From an uncultured Prevotellaceae bacterium (GTDB lineage Bacteria; Bacteroidota; Bacteroidia; Bacteroidales; Bacteroidaceae): DNA of 64,000 nt. The translations under genes and the position numbers were made by a program. The notes beneath the pieces are model-generated. The model was not told the DNA's origin, made no database searches, and saw nothing but the letters and a program-made list of their open reading frames with translations. The stretch spans positions 186,001-250,000 of the forward strand of contig ONDM01000004.1 of assembly GCA_900316585.1 (NCBI GenBank), in the 5' to 3' direction. Every line of letters begins with the position of its first letter. The stretch's first letter is position 1. Below, in pieces: positions 51,557 to 60,570 of the stretch.

Positions 51557-54181
51557 TTAGAATTCCTGACCGATGATGAAGTGGAACTGGCTTCCGCCAT
51601 AGTCTTTGCGGCCCCATACTTTGTCGAAACCGTATGCCCAGTCTATACCCATCATACCTATCATTGGGAGGAAGATGCGCACACCCACACCGGCAGAGCG
51701 TTTCATGTCGAAGGGGTTGAACTTCTTGGCATCGGCCCAGGCATTACCGCCTTCCAGGAATCCCAGCGCATAGATACTGGTTGATGTTTCCAGCATCAGC
51801 GGGTAGCGGAGCTCCAGACTCAAGCGGCTGTAGGCGTAGCCTTCAAAGTTGTATGGGGTGAGCGATCCGTTTTCATAACCACGCAGTGCAATGGTTTCCG
51901 TAGCATAGCTGCTGGAGTAACCGGTCATACCGTCACCACCCACGTAGAAGGTCTCGAATGGAGAGCGTTTGTTCTTGTTGAAGGAACCCAAGAAACCAAA
52001 GTCTACTCGGGTCATCAGCACAGGGCACTTGTTGCCGCCAGCCAGCGCTGTATAAGTCTTGCTGTGGAACTTGATCTTGTAGTATTCTATCCACTTGAAC
52101 TTGTCAGCCAGTTCATCCTGGTAGTTTGGACCCGGTTTCGTAGCCAGGTTGGCATAGTCCTTACCGTCGAATGCCGACCAAGGAGGAGTAATGGTACCTG
52201 AGAGTGAGAACTCTGAACCCCTACGTGGGAATATCTGGTTATCGGTAGAGTTACGTGAGATATCCAGGGTCAGGTTGATGTTGTTACAGTTACCGTTGTG
52301 TATGATGAAAAACTCCCAGTCTTTCAGGGCATAGCGCTGATAGGTCAGCATGGCACTGAAGGTGAAGTAGTCGTCAGGCCAGCGCAGGCGCTTTCCGAAA
52401 CCTACGGAGACACCATAGAGCTGTACGCTCTTGTCCGGGTCATAGTAGTTCTCGTAGCTGTTGTAGTAGTTGTTGTAGTTTCCGTACCCGTATCCGTACA
52501 TATAGCTGTACATACCGCTGTAGTATGCGCTGTTATAGTAGTTGTTGCTCACACCTGTCTGCTTGGAGTAGAAAGCAGTGACAGAAAGAGAGTTTGGTCG
52601 TTTGTTGCCGAACCAAGGATCCAGGAAGGATACGCTATAGCTCTGGTAGTAGCTACCGTTGGTCTGACCGCTGATGGTGAAGGTCTGTCCGTCGCCCTGA
52701 GGCAGGAACGCACGTCTGCGGGCATTCTTGTTGAACAGGTTACGCATGGAGAAGTTCGTGAACTTCAGGGAGATTCGTCCGATGACACCGGTCTGTCCCC
52801 ATCCGGCAGAGAACTCAATCTGGTCGTTGGCCTTGGATTCCAGGATGTAGTTGATGTCCACGGTTCCGTTGGTTGCATCCGGTTTTACGTCAGGGTTGAT
52901 GTTTTCCGGGTTGAAGTGTCCCATCTGTGCAATTTCACGGTAGGAACGTTCCAGGGCAGCCTTAGAGAACAGGTCACCTGGCTTGGTACGGAGCTCACGG
53001 CGTACTACATGTTCATACAGACGGTCGTTACCGATGATTCGCACATGGCTGATGGTAGCCTGCGGTCCCTCGGTGATACGCATCTCCAGGTCCACGGAGT
53101 CGTTCACGATGTTGATTTCCACCGGGTCCACGTTGAAGAACACGTAACCGTTGTTGTAGTAGTAGTTTCCGATAGCGTCATCATCGGTTCTCAGACGCTT
53201 GTTCATGTGAGTCTGGTTGTACACGTCACCCTTTTTCATCTGCAGGGAGTTGTTCAGTGCGTCGGTCATGAGCACAGTGTTACCCACCCAGGTGATGTCA
53301 CGGATAAAGTATTTCTGTCCTTCCTCTATTTCCAGGTACACGTTCACAGTGTTCTCGTCGAACGGAGTCACGCTGTCGACCACGATGGTAGCATCGCGGT
53401 AACCCAGCTCGTTGTATTTCTCTATGATACGCTCCTTGTCCTCCTCATATTTCTCATCAATGAACTTCTTGGTCTTGAAGAAATTCTTGAGCTTACCCTT
53501 TTCGTTGGTTTTCTTCATCAGGGCCTTGATCTTCTTGGTCTTCAGCACCTGGTTACCCACCACGGTAATCTCGTTGACCTTGACCTTTTCCTTCTTGTCC
53601 ACATTGATACGGACTACCATCTGGTCATCGTGTTCAGGGTCTTGTTCCTGCAGCACCTCTATGTCAGCGTTCTTGAAACCCTTGTCGTCGAAGTATCGTT
53701 TTACCACCAGCTTGGTACGGTCTACGATGTTCGGCGTAATCTGGTTACCCTTGATAAGGCCCACCTTGTTGGTCAGGTCTTCCCGTTCGCTTTTCTTCAC
53801 ACCCGTATAGACGATGTCGGAGATACGAGGCCGTTGTGCCAGGATAATCTTCAGGTAGACCTTATTGTCCACGATACTGTCGGCTTCAATCTTCACGTTA
53901 GAGAACAGTCCATGTTTCCAGTACCGCTTGATGGCAGAGGTAATCTCATCACCCGGCAGGGAGATGGTCTGACCCACCGTCAGTCCTGAAAGTCCGATGA
54001 GGACATAATCCTCATAGTTCTTTACGCCTTCCACTGAGATGCCACCGATTTCTATGGTACGGGGGTTACCCGTATAGGAAATGGTAGGCTTTTCCACCAC
54101 CTGTGCCGTGGCGGCCAGTGGGCTCAAGAGCAGTACTGCAAATAATATAAGGTAAAACTTTATATGTTTCATTTTCTTCAT
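51557..54181 (-). CDS. bamA: Outer-membrane protein assembly factor BamA
   Basis: About 874 residues. After the signal (cleaved near ATAQV) come five POTRA domains (about 35-440; KSEREDLTNKVGLIKGNQITPNIVDRTKLVVKRYFDDKGF is one) and a 16-strand barrel with FLGSFNK, VGGDGMTGY and a GVGVRIFLP-type end, finishing on Phe (FIIGQEF). BamA inserts beta-barrel proteins into the outer membrane. One extracellular loop (about residues 546-580) is extraordinarily Tyr/Asn/Gly-rich, with 15 Tyr in 35 positions. The longest frame starts 49 codons earlier inside uppS; the Met opening MKKMKHIKF is chosen, 7 nt after the uppS stop. Confidence 0.95.
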   Translation of the reverse strand: MKKMKHIKFYLILFAVLLLSPLAATAQVVEKPTISYTGNPRTIEIGGISVEGVKNYEDYVLIGLSGLTVGQTISLPGDEITSAIKRYWKHGLFSNVKIEADSIVDNKVYLKIILAQRPRISDIVYTGVKKSEREDLTNKVGLIKGNQITPNIVDRTKLVVKRYFDDKGFKNADIEVLQEQDPEHDDQMVVRINVDKKEKVKVNEITVVGNQVLKTKKIKALMKKTNEKGKLKNFFKTKKFIDEKYEEDKERIIEKYNELGYRDATIVVDSVTPFDENTVNVYLEIEEGQKYFIRDITWVGNTVLMTDALNNSLQMKKGDVYNQTHMNKRLRTDDDAIGNYYYNNGYVFFNVDPVEINIVNDSVDLEMRITEGPQATISHVRIIGNDRLYEHVVRRELRTKPGDLFSKAALERSYREIAQMGHFNPENINPDVKPDATNGTVDINYILESKANDQIEFSAGWGQTGVIGRISLKFTNFSMRNLFNKNARRRAFLPQGDGQTFTISGQTNGSYYQSYSVSFLDPWFGNKRPNSLSVTAFYSKQTGVSNNYYNSAYYSGMYSYMYGYGYGNYNNYYNSYENYYDPDKSVQLYGVSVGFGKRLRWPDDYFTFSAMLTYQRYALKDWEFFIIHNGNCNNINLTLDISRNSTDNQIFPRRGSEFSLSGTITPPWSAFDGKDYANLATKPGPNYQDELADKFKWIEYYKIKFHSKTYTALAGGNKCPVLMTRVDFGFLGSFNKNKRSPFETFYVGGDGMTGYSSSYATETIALRGYENGSLTPYNFEGYAYSRLSLELRYPLMLETSTSIYALGFLEGGNAWADAKKFNPFDMKRSAGVGVRIFLPMIGMMGIDWAYGFDKVWGRKDYGGSQFHFIIGQEF

Positions 54182-54188
54182 TTGTTCT

Positions 54189-54935
54189 CTATTTGTTATT
54201 GACAACTTGCTCGCTGGTCTTTCCGAACCTGCGTTCACGTTGCTGGTAGTCATGGATTGCCTTGTAGAATTCCTCCTCGTGGAAGTCTGGCCAGTAGGTA
54301 TCACAGAAATACAGCTCTGAGTAGGCACACTGCCACAGCAGGTAGTTGCTTAGCCGGAGCTCCCCACCTGTACGGATAAGCAGTTCAGGGTCAGGCATGA
54401 ACTGGGTGTTCAGGTTGGCGCTGATGGTATCTTCTGTGATGTCTTCCGGGTTCAGCTTGCCGTCCTTGGCCTCTTGTGCCAGTTTCTTCATGGTGTGGGT
54501 TATTTCCCAGCGTGATGAATAGCTGATGGCAATGACCACAGTCATACGGGTGAAGTCCTTGGTATGTTCTTCCAGTTCCTTCATCTTCTCCTGCACGTTC
54601 TTCGGCAGACGGTCAAAGTCGCCTATCATGCGGAAGCGGACTTTGTTCTTGGTGAACAGTTCCTCCTCCAGCTCGCTCAGGATAAGTCCCATCAGGGCGT
54701 TCACCTCATCGGCAGGACGGTTCCAGTTCTCCGTAGAGAAGGTATAAAGAGTGAGATAGTCCAATCCCAGTCGGGTGGCAGCCTCGGTAATCTCCTTCAC
54801 GGTGCTCACGCCAGCCTGATGTCCCATGGTACGATGCATACCTCTGGCTTTTGCCCATCGGCCATTCCCGTCCATGATGATGGCTACATGCCGTGGGATT
54901 CTTGTCTCGTCTATCAGTTCTTTATAGGAATCCAT
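54189..54935 (-). CDS. uppS: Undecaprenyl diphosphate synthase (cis-isoprenyl transferase)
   Basis: A 248-residue cytoplasmic/membrane-associated enzyme that elongates farnesyl diphosphate with isopentenyl units to the C55 lipid carrier for peptidoglycan. The signature [13 protein letters not shown] holds catalytic Asp22; [21 protein letters not shown], and the C-terminal [26 protein letters not shown] are the family blocks. It is followed by bamA after 7 nt and preceded by a DUF6242-like lipoprotein gene, a common gene order in Bacteroidales. Confidence 0.96.
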   Translation of the reverse strand: MDSYKELIDETRIPRHVAIIMDGNGRWAKARGMHRTMGHQAGVSTVKEITEAATRLGLDYLTLYTFSTENWNRPADEVNALMGLILSELEEELFTKNKVRFRMIGDFDRLPKNVQEKMKELEEHTKDFTRMTVVIAISYSSRWEITHTMKKLAQEAKDGKLNPEDITEDTISANLNTQFMPDPELLIRTGGELRLSNYLLWQCAYSELYFCDTYWPDFHEEEFYKAIHDYQQRERRFGKTSEQVVNNK

Positions 54936-54947
54936 AATCCGTCAGGT

Positions 54948-56342
54948 TTATTTCGCAAATTTCATTTTGTTCAGATATCCGTACCACATGTCACCACTTT
55001 CGGCAAAGAGTATCCACAGGTTATAGTCATTGTCCACGTATGCGGCAAATTCTTTATCGTTCCGGTAGAGTGAGGATGGAAGCTTCAGGTAGGTATCGAA
55101 TTTCTCATCCTTCTGACCTTTCCAGGTGAGACCCCAGTCCTTTGACACATACACATAGTCCAAGGCTCTCTTGTAGCCCTTGTTCCGGCAGTTGTTTCCG
55201 ATGGCAATCAGGTAGTCCTTGTAAAGCATCACCACCAGATTGTCCAGGTTAGGAAGCGCATAGTTGTTGTCTCGTGAGATGTAGGTATATCCCCACAGAT
55301 TACTGTAGTTCTCCTGATAGCCGTTGTCACGGAACCACGCTGTAGCAATGGTATCGGTACTTTCCTTCTGCTGACCGAAGGTAACGGTCCTCTCCAGATC
55401 CAGGTTGGTGCTGTAAGAGGTAGTGATACTGTAGATGTTGCTGTCTGGAATGAACTCCGGATGTTCCGTGTATTCCTTGTTCCAGGCATTGGCATCGGCA
55501 GAGGTGATGAACGAATCATCGTAAACACCGAAGATTTCATTGGTGTTACATCCCATCAGATGAGAGATAGGGGTGTTGGTCTGCATCTGCGTCCAGTTCA
55601 CTGCATCATCGGATACATACAGGGCATTTTTGTCCAGCATGTAGAGTGCATTCTGGAAATAGACGATATTGTCGTAGCTGGCATTGCTGCTTACACCTTC
55701 CACTTCCACAGGAGTGGAGAAGTCGTGGCTTCCCGCATAGGCCGTAGTCACCATCAGCTTGCCGTCCTTCTTGCCGTAGACTGCCACCCTTACACCATAC
55801 TTCACTGCTCTTGGAGCTTTCAGCTCCTTGCCTGCCCATGCCTCGCGCTGCACGTTCCACTTGGTGGAATCAGCATGCTGCTTGTGTACATTCAGGCTGA
55901 TGGTGTAGTTCTTGGAATAGTTGTTGCTCATAGAGACAACCATCGCCTTGATAGGATGGGTAAAGTCTATCGTGTCGCTCGACAGGTAGTAATACGTGTC
56001 GTCCGTGCTGGTACGCTGATATACGGCATTGCCGTCGGAAGTGACATTCAGCAGGATTTTTTTCACCGGAGTTCCCATGGGCAGAGAATCCACGTTGTAG
56101 ATAAGCCCGTTTACCTGGTCTATGGTGAAAGGATAGTTTGTTCCCGTTATTTTATGGGTAACCAGACTGTCTGCCCCATATTGGTCGGGAACAGTGTCTG
56201 TCCATTCTAAATCTTTCAGTGAAATCGCAGTGATGGCACATTTATTATAGCCAGAGAAGTCAGTCTCCTTATCCTTGAAACAGGAAGTCAGACCGAGAGC
56301 CAGGCCAAAGAAAGTAAGCAGTAAATATATACTTTTTCTCAT
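54948..56342 (-). CDS. Lipoprotein of unknown function (DUF6242-like)
   Basis: A 464-residue lipoprotein (lipobox GLTSC, Cys21, then FKDKETDF, an acidic/Lys patch that fits surface export). An N-terminal domain (about 35-155) is followed by repeated beta segments that resemble a sialidase-like or BNR-type propeller: YVSDDAVNWTQM, TYISRDNNYALPNL, YVSKDWGLTWKGQ. I believe this is the family labelled DUF6242, but this is from memory. Residues with a catalytic role are not evident. It heads the uppS-bamA-ompH cluster, 12 nt before uppS, which suggests a link to the cell envelope. Confidence 0.8.
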   Translation of the reverse strand: MRKSIYLLLTFFGLALGLTSCFKDKETDFSGYNKCAITAISLKDLEWTDTVPDQYGADSLVTHKITGTNYPFTIDQVNGLIYNVDSLPMGTPVKKILLNVTSDGNAVYQRTSTDDTYYYLSSDTIDFTHPIKAMVVSMSNNYSKNYTISLNVHKQHADSTKWNVQREAWAGKELKAPRAVKYGVRVAVYGKKDGKLMVTTAYAGSHDFSTPVEVEGVSSNASYDNIVYFQNALYMLDKNALYVSDDAVNWTQMQTNTPISHLMGCNTNEIFGVYDDSFITSADANAWNKEYTEHPEFIPDSNIYSITTSYSTNLDLERTVTFGQQKESTDTIATAWFRDNGYQENYSNLWGYTYISRDNNYALPNLDNLVVMLYKDYLIAIGNNCRNKGYKRALDYVYVSKDWGLTWKGQKDEKFDTYLKLPSSLYRNDKEFAAYVDNDYNLWILFAESGDMWYGYLNKMKFAK

Positions 56343-56374
56343 CTAGATATTTCGTCTGTTAAAATTCTAAGATG

Positions 56375-56382
56375 CAAAAGTA
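56375..56382 (-). promoter_or_regulatory. TAnnTTTG box of the DUF6242-like/uppS/bamA operon
   Basis: TACTTTTG on the minus strand, 32 nt before the start codon of the lead gene; -33 is not clear. Confidence 0.5.
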
Positions 56383-56520
56383 CAAAGAATATTGTTTTGG
56401 GCGAAATCGGGTGGGGATAATTAGAAAAATTTATAGGTAAAAGGGCCGTTTTTGCCGAAGATTAAAGAAAATTTGAATGATTTTTACAACCTTAATGTAA
56501 ATTTGTGTATAAAAGAATCC

Positions 56521-56528
56521 TATCTTTG
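56521..56528 (+). promoter_or_regulatory. TAnnTTTG box of prmC-recX
   Basis: TATCTTTG, 18 nt before the prmC start. A TTTG at 56,502 is only 15 nt upstream, too close for the consensus. Confidence 0.55.
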
Positions 56529-56546
56529 TAACCAAAATTAAGAATC

Positions 56547-57392
56547 ATGGGTCTGCTACTCACTCATCTCATCCATCAGCTCAGTAAGGTATATTCTCCG
56601 GAGGAGTCCCGTGCCATGGCCAGGAGGCTTCTGGAAGAGCCCCCCTTGTCGCTTTCCCCCATGCAGGTCTTCGCTTCGGCTGAAACCGACTTGCCTGCCC
56701 ATAAGCGTGAGCTGCTGGAGAAGCTGGTTCAGCGTATCCTTTCCGGGGAACCTTTCCAGTATGTACTGGGGCACGAGTATTTCTGCGGACTGTGTCTGGA
56801 AGTGGGTCCCGGAGTGCTGATTCCACGCCCTGAGACACAGGATCTGGTGGGGTGGGTTATTTCCACTCTCCCAAAGGAGAAAAATATTTCCCTAGTTGAC
56901 GCGTGTACCGGCAGTGGTTGTATAGCTGCTGCACTGGCAGCCGGTCTGCCTCATGCCCAGGTTACGGGAATCGATGTCTCTGCCGATGCCTTGAAGTATG
57001 CCCGAAGGAATACGGAGCAGTTCGGGAGTAGGGTACGAATCCTGCAGCAGGACCTGCTCACTTCCCCGTTGACGGTGGAAGGGCTGGATGCCTTGGTGAG
57101 CAACCCTCCCTACATTGCCGAAGAAGAGCGAGGAAGCCTGGCCGACAATGTAAAGAAATATGAACCGGAGATGGCTCTTTTCGTCCCTCAGGAAGACCCC
57201 CTGCTCTTTTACCGGGTATTAGGGGAACAGGGACAACAGTGCTTAAGAAGCGGAGGGGCTATCTTTGTGGAGATAAACCAGCGCTTCGGGGAAGAGACCT
57301 GTGCGTTGTTCCGTTCCCAGGGCTACTGCGATGTGGAGCTTCGCACTGACCGGTTTGGTAACCCCCGCATGGTGAAAGGTGTAAAGAAATAA
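56547..57392 (+). CDS. prmC: Peptide chain release factor N5-glutamine methyltransferase
   Basis: A 281-residue cytoplasmic SAM enzyme that methylates the GGQ glutamine of release factors RF1/RF2. An N-terminal helical domain (about 1-80) precedes the Rossmann domain: PRPETQDLV, VDACTGSGCIAAALAAGLP (SAM loop), and NPPY at 186-189 (LVSNPPYIAEEE), the glutamine-binding motif. Codon use is GC-richer than in the PUL region. It is coupled to recX, 5 nt downstream. Confidence 0.94.
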   Translation: MGLLLTHLIHQLSKVYSPEESRAMARRLLEEPPLSLSPMQVFASAETDLPAHKRELLEKLVQRILSGEPFQYVLGHEYFCGLCLEVGPGVLIPRPETQDLVGWVISTLPKEKNISLVDACTGSGCIAAALAAGLPHAQVTGIDVSADALKYARRNTEQFGSRVRILQQDLLTSPLTVEGLDALVSNPPYIAEEERGSLADNVKKYEPEMALFVPQEDPLLFYRVLGEQGQQCLRSGGAIFVEINQRFGEETCALFRSQGYCDVELRTDRFGNPRMVKGVKK

Positions 57393-57397
57393 GAACG

Positions 57398-57886
57398 ATG
57401 GAAGAAAAGAAATCCCTGACAGAATCAGAACTCTATAACATCGGGGCGTCCATGTGTGCCCGTACGGAGCACTGCTCCGCTGAAGTGCGCTCCAAGCTCC
57501 TCCGGGGAACCGACGATGAGCGACTGGTGGCACGTGTCATTGCCCGGCTCTGCGAGGAGAAGTTCATCGATGAGGAGCGCTATGCCCGTGCCTTCATCCA
57601 CGACAAGCTCCGCTTTGCCCGTTGGGGAAGGCTGAAGATCCGTCAGGAACTCTGGAGCAAGCAGGTGCCGGAGTCCATCTATGCCCCCCTTCTCGATGCC
57701 ATCGATGAGAAACAGTACATCAGCACCTTGAGGGATTTGCTGAAAGCCAAGAAGAAAGCCATCCGGGCGAAGGACGATTTTGAGGGGAAGGCCAAGCTCC
57801 TGCGTTTTGGGGTGAGCCGAGGCTTCGAACCCAAATATATCTATCCGTTACTTAAAATTGAGGATGATGTACCCGAAGATTGCTGA
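57398..57886 (+). CDS. recX: Regulatory protein RecX
   Basis: A 162-residue helical protein, normal RecX length, that controls RecA filaments. The three-helix repeats are visible: CSAEVRSKLL, VARVIARLCEEKFIDEERYARAFIHDKLRFARWGRLKIRQEL, and the third repeat with AKLLRFGVSRGFEPKYIYPLL. The DEERYARAF core is diagnostic. It is transcribed with prmC, and a pyrE promoter box starts 8 nt beyond its stop. Confidence 0.9.
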   Translation: MEEKKSLTESELYNIGASMCARTEHCSAEVRSKLLRGTDDERLVARVIARLCEEKFIDEERYARAFIHDKLRFARWGRLKIRQELWSKQVPESIYAPLLDAIDEKQYISTLRDLLKAKKKAIRAKDDFEGKAKLLRFGVSRGFEPKYIYPLLKIEDDVPEDC

Positions 57887-57894
57887 AAAATCCC

Positions 57895-57902
57895 TATCTT
57901 TG
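57895..57902 (+). promoter_or_regulatory. TAnnTTTG box of pyrE
   Basis: TATCTTTG, 25 nt before the chosen pyrE start codon. The longest-ORF start (57,880) lies upstream of it, inside recX, and is unlikely. Confidence 0.6.
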
Positions 57903-57927
57903 CAACGCAATTCTTAAAAGTATAATT

Positions 57928-58560
57928 ATGAAAACTTTAGAAAAAATATTCGCAGGTAAGCTTTTGGACATTAAAGCCATTAAGCTTCAGCCAAATAACC
58001 CATTCACCTGGGCCAGTGGATGGAAGTCTCCATTCTATTGCGACAACCGCAAGACGCTCTCTTATCCAGAGCTCCGCAGTTTTGTCAAGATTGAGATTGC
58101 CCGTGTCATCATGGAGAAGTTCCCAGAGGCAGAGGCAGTAGCTGGTGTAGCCACTGGAGCCATCCCACAGGGAGCCCTGGTAGCCGACTTGCTGAACCTC
58201 CCCTTTGTCTATGTCCGCTCCAAACCAAAGGATCACGGACTGGAGAACCTCATCGAGGGTGAATTGAAGCCAGGCATGAAGGTGGTAGTCGTAGAAGACC
58301 TGATCTCTACCGGTGGCAGTTCCCTGAAGGCAGTAGATGCCATCCGTAGGAACGGTTGCGAGGTAGTGGGCATGGTAGCTTCTTACACCTATGGCTTTGG
58401 CGTGGCAGTAGAGGCCTTCCAGGAGGCTAAGGTGCCATTGGTTACCTTGACCAACTATGAGGCTGTGTTGGAAGTGGCACTCAAGACAGGTTACATCAGT
58501 GAGTCCGACATTCCTGTCCTGAATGAGTGGCGTAAGGACCCTTCACATTGGGAGGGATAA
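57928..58560 (+). CDS. pyrE: Orotate phosphoribosyltransferase
   Basis: 210 residues, a typical length. It joins orotate with PRPP in pyrimidine synthesis. Motifs: PFTWASGWKSPFYCDNR (orotate/PRPP site), GVATGAIPQGALVA, and the PRPP-binding signature VVVVEDLISTGGSSLKAV. The start at MKTLEK follows the TATCTTTG box. An SRPBCC protein gene and argH follow closely in the same direction. Confidence 0.95.
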   Translation: MKTLEKIFAGKLLDIKAIKLQPNNPFTWASGWKSPFYCDNRKTLSYPELRSFVKIEIARVIMEKFPEAEAVAGVATGAIPQGALVADLLNLPFVYVRSKPKDHGLENLIEGELKPGMKVVVVEDLISTGGSSLKAVDAIRRNGCEVVGMVASYTYGFGVAVEAFQEAKVPLVTLTNYEAVLEVALKTGYISESDIPVLNEWRKDPSHWEG

Positions 58561-58569
58561 TCAGTAGAT

Positions 58570-59070
58570 ATGGAAAAATTCGAAAGTGAAGTAAAATATA
58601 TCTCCTATCCGTTGGAGGTTGTGTACGGCAAGATGGCCGACCTGCGTAATCTGTCCGTCCTGAAGGAGCGTTTCGCTGACCCTAATTTTCAGCAGGCAGC
58701 CATGAACGCCTCCGGGGGAAAGGTATCGGAGAGCCAGTTCCAGTCTATCTCGGAAAAGCTGCAGAACATGCAGTTCGATGAAGACTCCGTGAGCCTGGAT
58801 ATCAACCCTGTAGGGAATATCACCTTGCAGATCATAGAGCGTGAGCTGAACAAGACCCTCAAGTTTGAGACCGTCAACTCACCCGTGCCGTTGAACATGT
58901 GGATTCAGCTGCTCCCTGTCTCTACGGGAGGCTGCAAGATGCGGCTCACCCTTGGAGCAGAGCTGAACTTCTTTATCCGGAAGATGGCAGAGAAACCTCT
59001 GCGCGAGGCCGTGGAGAAGATTGCCGACATGTTGACGATGATCCCTTATGGCAATAACCTAAATGCATAG
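58570..59070 (+). CDS. SRPBCC-fold protein of unknown function
   Basis: A 166-residue cytoplasmic protein with no signal. The start (KFESEVKYISYPLEVVYGKMADL) and the end (FIRKMAEKPLREAVEKIADML) match the START/SRPBCC helix-grip fold: a first beta-strand, a helix pair, a beta-sheet and a long C-terminal helix. Such domains bind hydrophobic ligands. The gene lies 9 nt after pyrE and 2 nt before argH, which suggests a single transcript. The function was not recognised. Confidence 0.8.
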   Translation: MEKFESEVKYISYPLEVVYGKMADLRNLSVLKERFADPNFQQAAMNASGGKVSESQFQSISEKLQNMQFDEDSVSLDINPVGNITLQIIERELNKTLKFETVNSPVPLNMWIQLLPVSTGGCKMRLTLGAELNFFIRKMAEKPLREAVEKIADMLTMIPYGNNLNA

Positions 59071-59072
59071 AT

Positions 59073-60413
59073 ATGGCGGCTAAACTTTGGGAAAAGAATG
59101 TGCAGATGACTGCAGAGATAGAGCGGTTTACCGTGGGCCGTGACCGTGAGATGGACCTCTATCTGGCCAAGCACGATGTGCTGGGTTCCATGGCTCATAC
59201 CACCATGCTTGAGACCATCGGACTGCTCACAGCCCAGGAGCTGGAGCAGATTCTGGCAGAGCTGAAGAACATTTATGCTACTGCCGAGCGTGGTGAGTTT
59301 GTCATAGAAGATGGGGTAGAGGATGTACATTCCCAGGTGGAACTCATGCTCACCCGCAGGCTGGGCGATGTGGGAAAGAAAATCCACAGCGGGCGTTCCC
59401 GTAACGACCAGGTGCTGCTGGACTTGAAACTGTTCACCCGTACCCAGCTCCATGAGATAGCCGAAGAGGTCTATAACCTTTTTGAGGAACTCATTGCGCA
59501 AAGTAACCGCTACAAGGATGTGCTCATGCCCGGCTATACCCACCTGCAGATAGCCATGCCTAGCAGCTTCGGCCTCTGGTTCGGAGCCTATGCCGAGAGC
59601 TTGGCCGATGACATGCTTTTCCTGCAGGCAGCCTATAAGCTGTGCAACCGTAATCCGCTGGGTTCGGCAGCAGGCTATGGGTCTTCTTTCCCGTTGAACC
59701 GCACACTCACCACCCAGCTGCTGGGCTTCGACAGCATGAACTACAATGTGGTCTATGCACAGATGGGCCGTGGAAAGATGGAGCGCAACGTGGCCTTTGC
59801 CCTGGCTTCCATCGCTGGCACCATCGCCAAGCTGGCCTTCGATGCCTGTATGTTCAATTCCCAGAACTTCGGCTTCGTGAAACTCCCAGCCGACTGCACC
59901 ACCGGTTCCAGTATCATGCCTCACAAGAAGAACCCCGACGTGTTTGAGCTCACCCGTGCCAAGTGCAACAAGATTCAGAGCCTTCCGCAGCAGGTCATGC
60001 TCATCATGAACAACCTGCCATCGGGCTACTTCCGTGACCTTCAGATTATCAAGGAAGTGTTCCTCCCGGCTTTCCAGGAACTGAAAGATTGCCTGCAGAT
60101 GACCGCCTACATTGTGAACCGGATAGAGGTGAATGAGCATATTCTGGATGACCCAAAGTACGATTTCATTTTCTCCGTGGAAGAAGTGAACCGCCTTGCT
60201 GCCAGCGGAATGCCGTTCCGCGATGCTTACAAGAAGGTGGGTTTGGATATAGAGGCAGGTCATTTCCAGTCTGTTAAGGAAGTACACCACACCCATGAAG
60301 GCAGCATCGGAAACTTGTGCAATGAGCAGATACAGGCCCTGATGAAGCAGAATATGGAAGGATTCCATTTTGAGAAGGTGCAGGAAGCTGAACGCAAGTT
60401 ATTAGGACGTTAA
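59073..60413 (+). CDS. argH: Argininosuccinate lyase
   Basis: A 446-residue cytoplasmic enzyme releasing fumarate and arginine from argininosuccinate. The fumarase/aspartase signature is GSSIMPHKKNPD; HSQVE and SGRSRNDQVLLDLKLF form the substrate sites, with MPGYTHLQIAMPSSFGLW. This form lacks the Met-Asn-Lys start of common ArgH but has the normal domain layout. It ends 11 nt before a terminator that overlaps the tRNA promoter. Confidence 0.95.
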   Translation: MAAKLWEKNVQMTAEIERFTVGRDREMDLYLAKHDVLGSMAHTTMLETIGLLTAQELEQILAELKNIYATAERGEFVIEDGVEDVHSQVELMLTRRLGDVGKKIHSGRSRNDQVLLDLKLFTRTQLHEIAEEVYNLFEELIAQSNRYKDVLMPGYTHLQIAMPSSFGLWFGAYAESLADDMLFLQAAYKLCNRNPLGSAAGYGSSFPLNRTLTTQLLGFDSMNYNVVYAQMGRGKMERNVAFALASIAGTIAKLAFDACMFNSQNFGFVKLPADCTTGSSIMPHKKNPDVFELTRAKCNKIQSLPQQVMLIMNNLPSGYFRDLQIIKEVFLPAFQELKDCLQMTAYIVNRIEVNEHILDDPKYDFIFSVEEVNRLAASGMPFRDAYKKVGLDIEAGHFQSVKEVHHTHEGSIGNLCNEQIQALMKQNMEGFHFEKVQEAERKLLGR

Positions 60414-60424
60414 GCATAAAAAAA

Positions 60425-60476
60425 CGGTGCAAAATTTGGATGTTCCGAAAAATCCCATTACTTTTGCACCGCTTTT
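60425..60476 (+). terminator. argH terminator
   Basis: A 10-bp stem (CGGTGCAAAA / TTTTGCACCG), 27-nt loop, then CTTTTT. The loop and the right arm carry both boxes of the tRNA promoter. Confidence 0.75.
60435..60466 (+). promoter_or_regulatory. Promoter of the tRNA-Gly/tRNA-Leu pair, inside the argH terminator
   Basis: TTTG (60435-60438), a 20-nt spacer and TACTTTTG (60459-60466) match the consensus. The start is predicted near 60,473, 17 nt before tRNA-Gly. Confidence 0.7.
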
Positions 60477-60489
60477 TAATAAAAAAGTT

Positions 60490-60562
60490 GCGGAAATAGC
60501 TCAGTTGGTAGAGCACAACCTTGCCAAGGTTGGGGTCGCGAGTTCGAGTCTCGTTTTCCGCT
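60490..60562 (+). tRNA. tRNA-Gly (anticodon GCC)
   Basis: 73 nt. Acceptor GCGGAAA pairs with TTTCCGC; D stem GCTC/GAGC; anticodon stem CAACC/GGTTG with loop TTGCCAA (GCC at 60523-60525); T stem GCGAG/CTCGT around TTCGAGT. The discriminator is T; CCA is not encoded. Confidence 0.97.
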
Positions 60563-60570
60563 CTAAGGTC

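Noticed and set aside
52298..53989. 563-residue ORF on the plus strand across bamA
   Set aside because: It is antisense to bamA, composed of Val/His-rich low-information sequence typical of a mirror frame, and has no signal, motif or promoter.
51557..54328. 923-residue reading of BamA
   Set aside because: The extra N-terminus lies inside uppS in another frame, and the signal peptide starts only at the chosen Met.
55461..56210. 249-residue plus-strand ORF across the DUF6242-like gene
   Set aside because: Antisense shadow with no motif; the minus-strand gene has a lipobox and sits in a conserved operon.
59046..60368. 440-residue ORF on the minus strand across argH
   Set aside because: It is the antisense shadow of the well-supported argH gene; no family motif is present.
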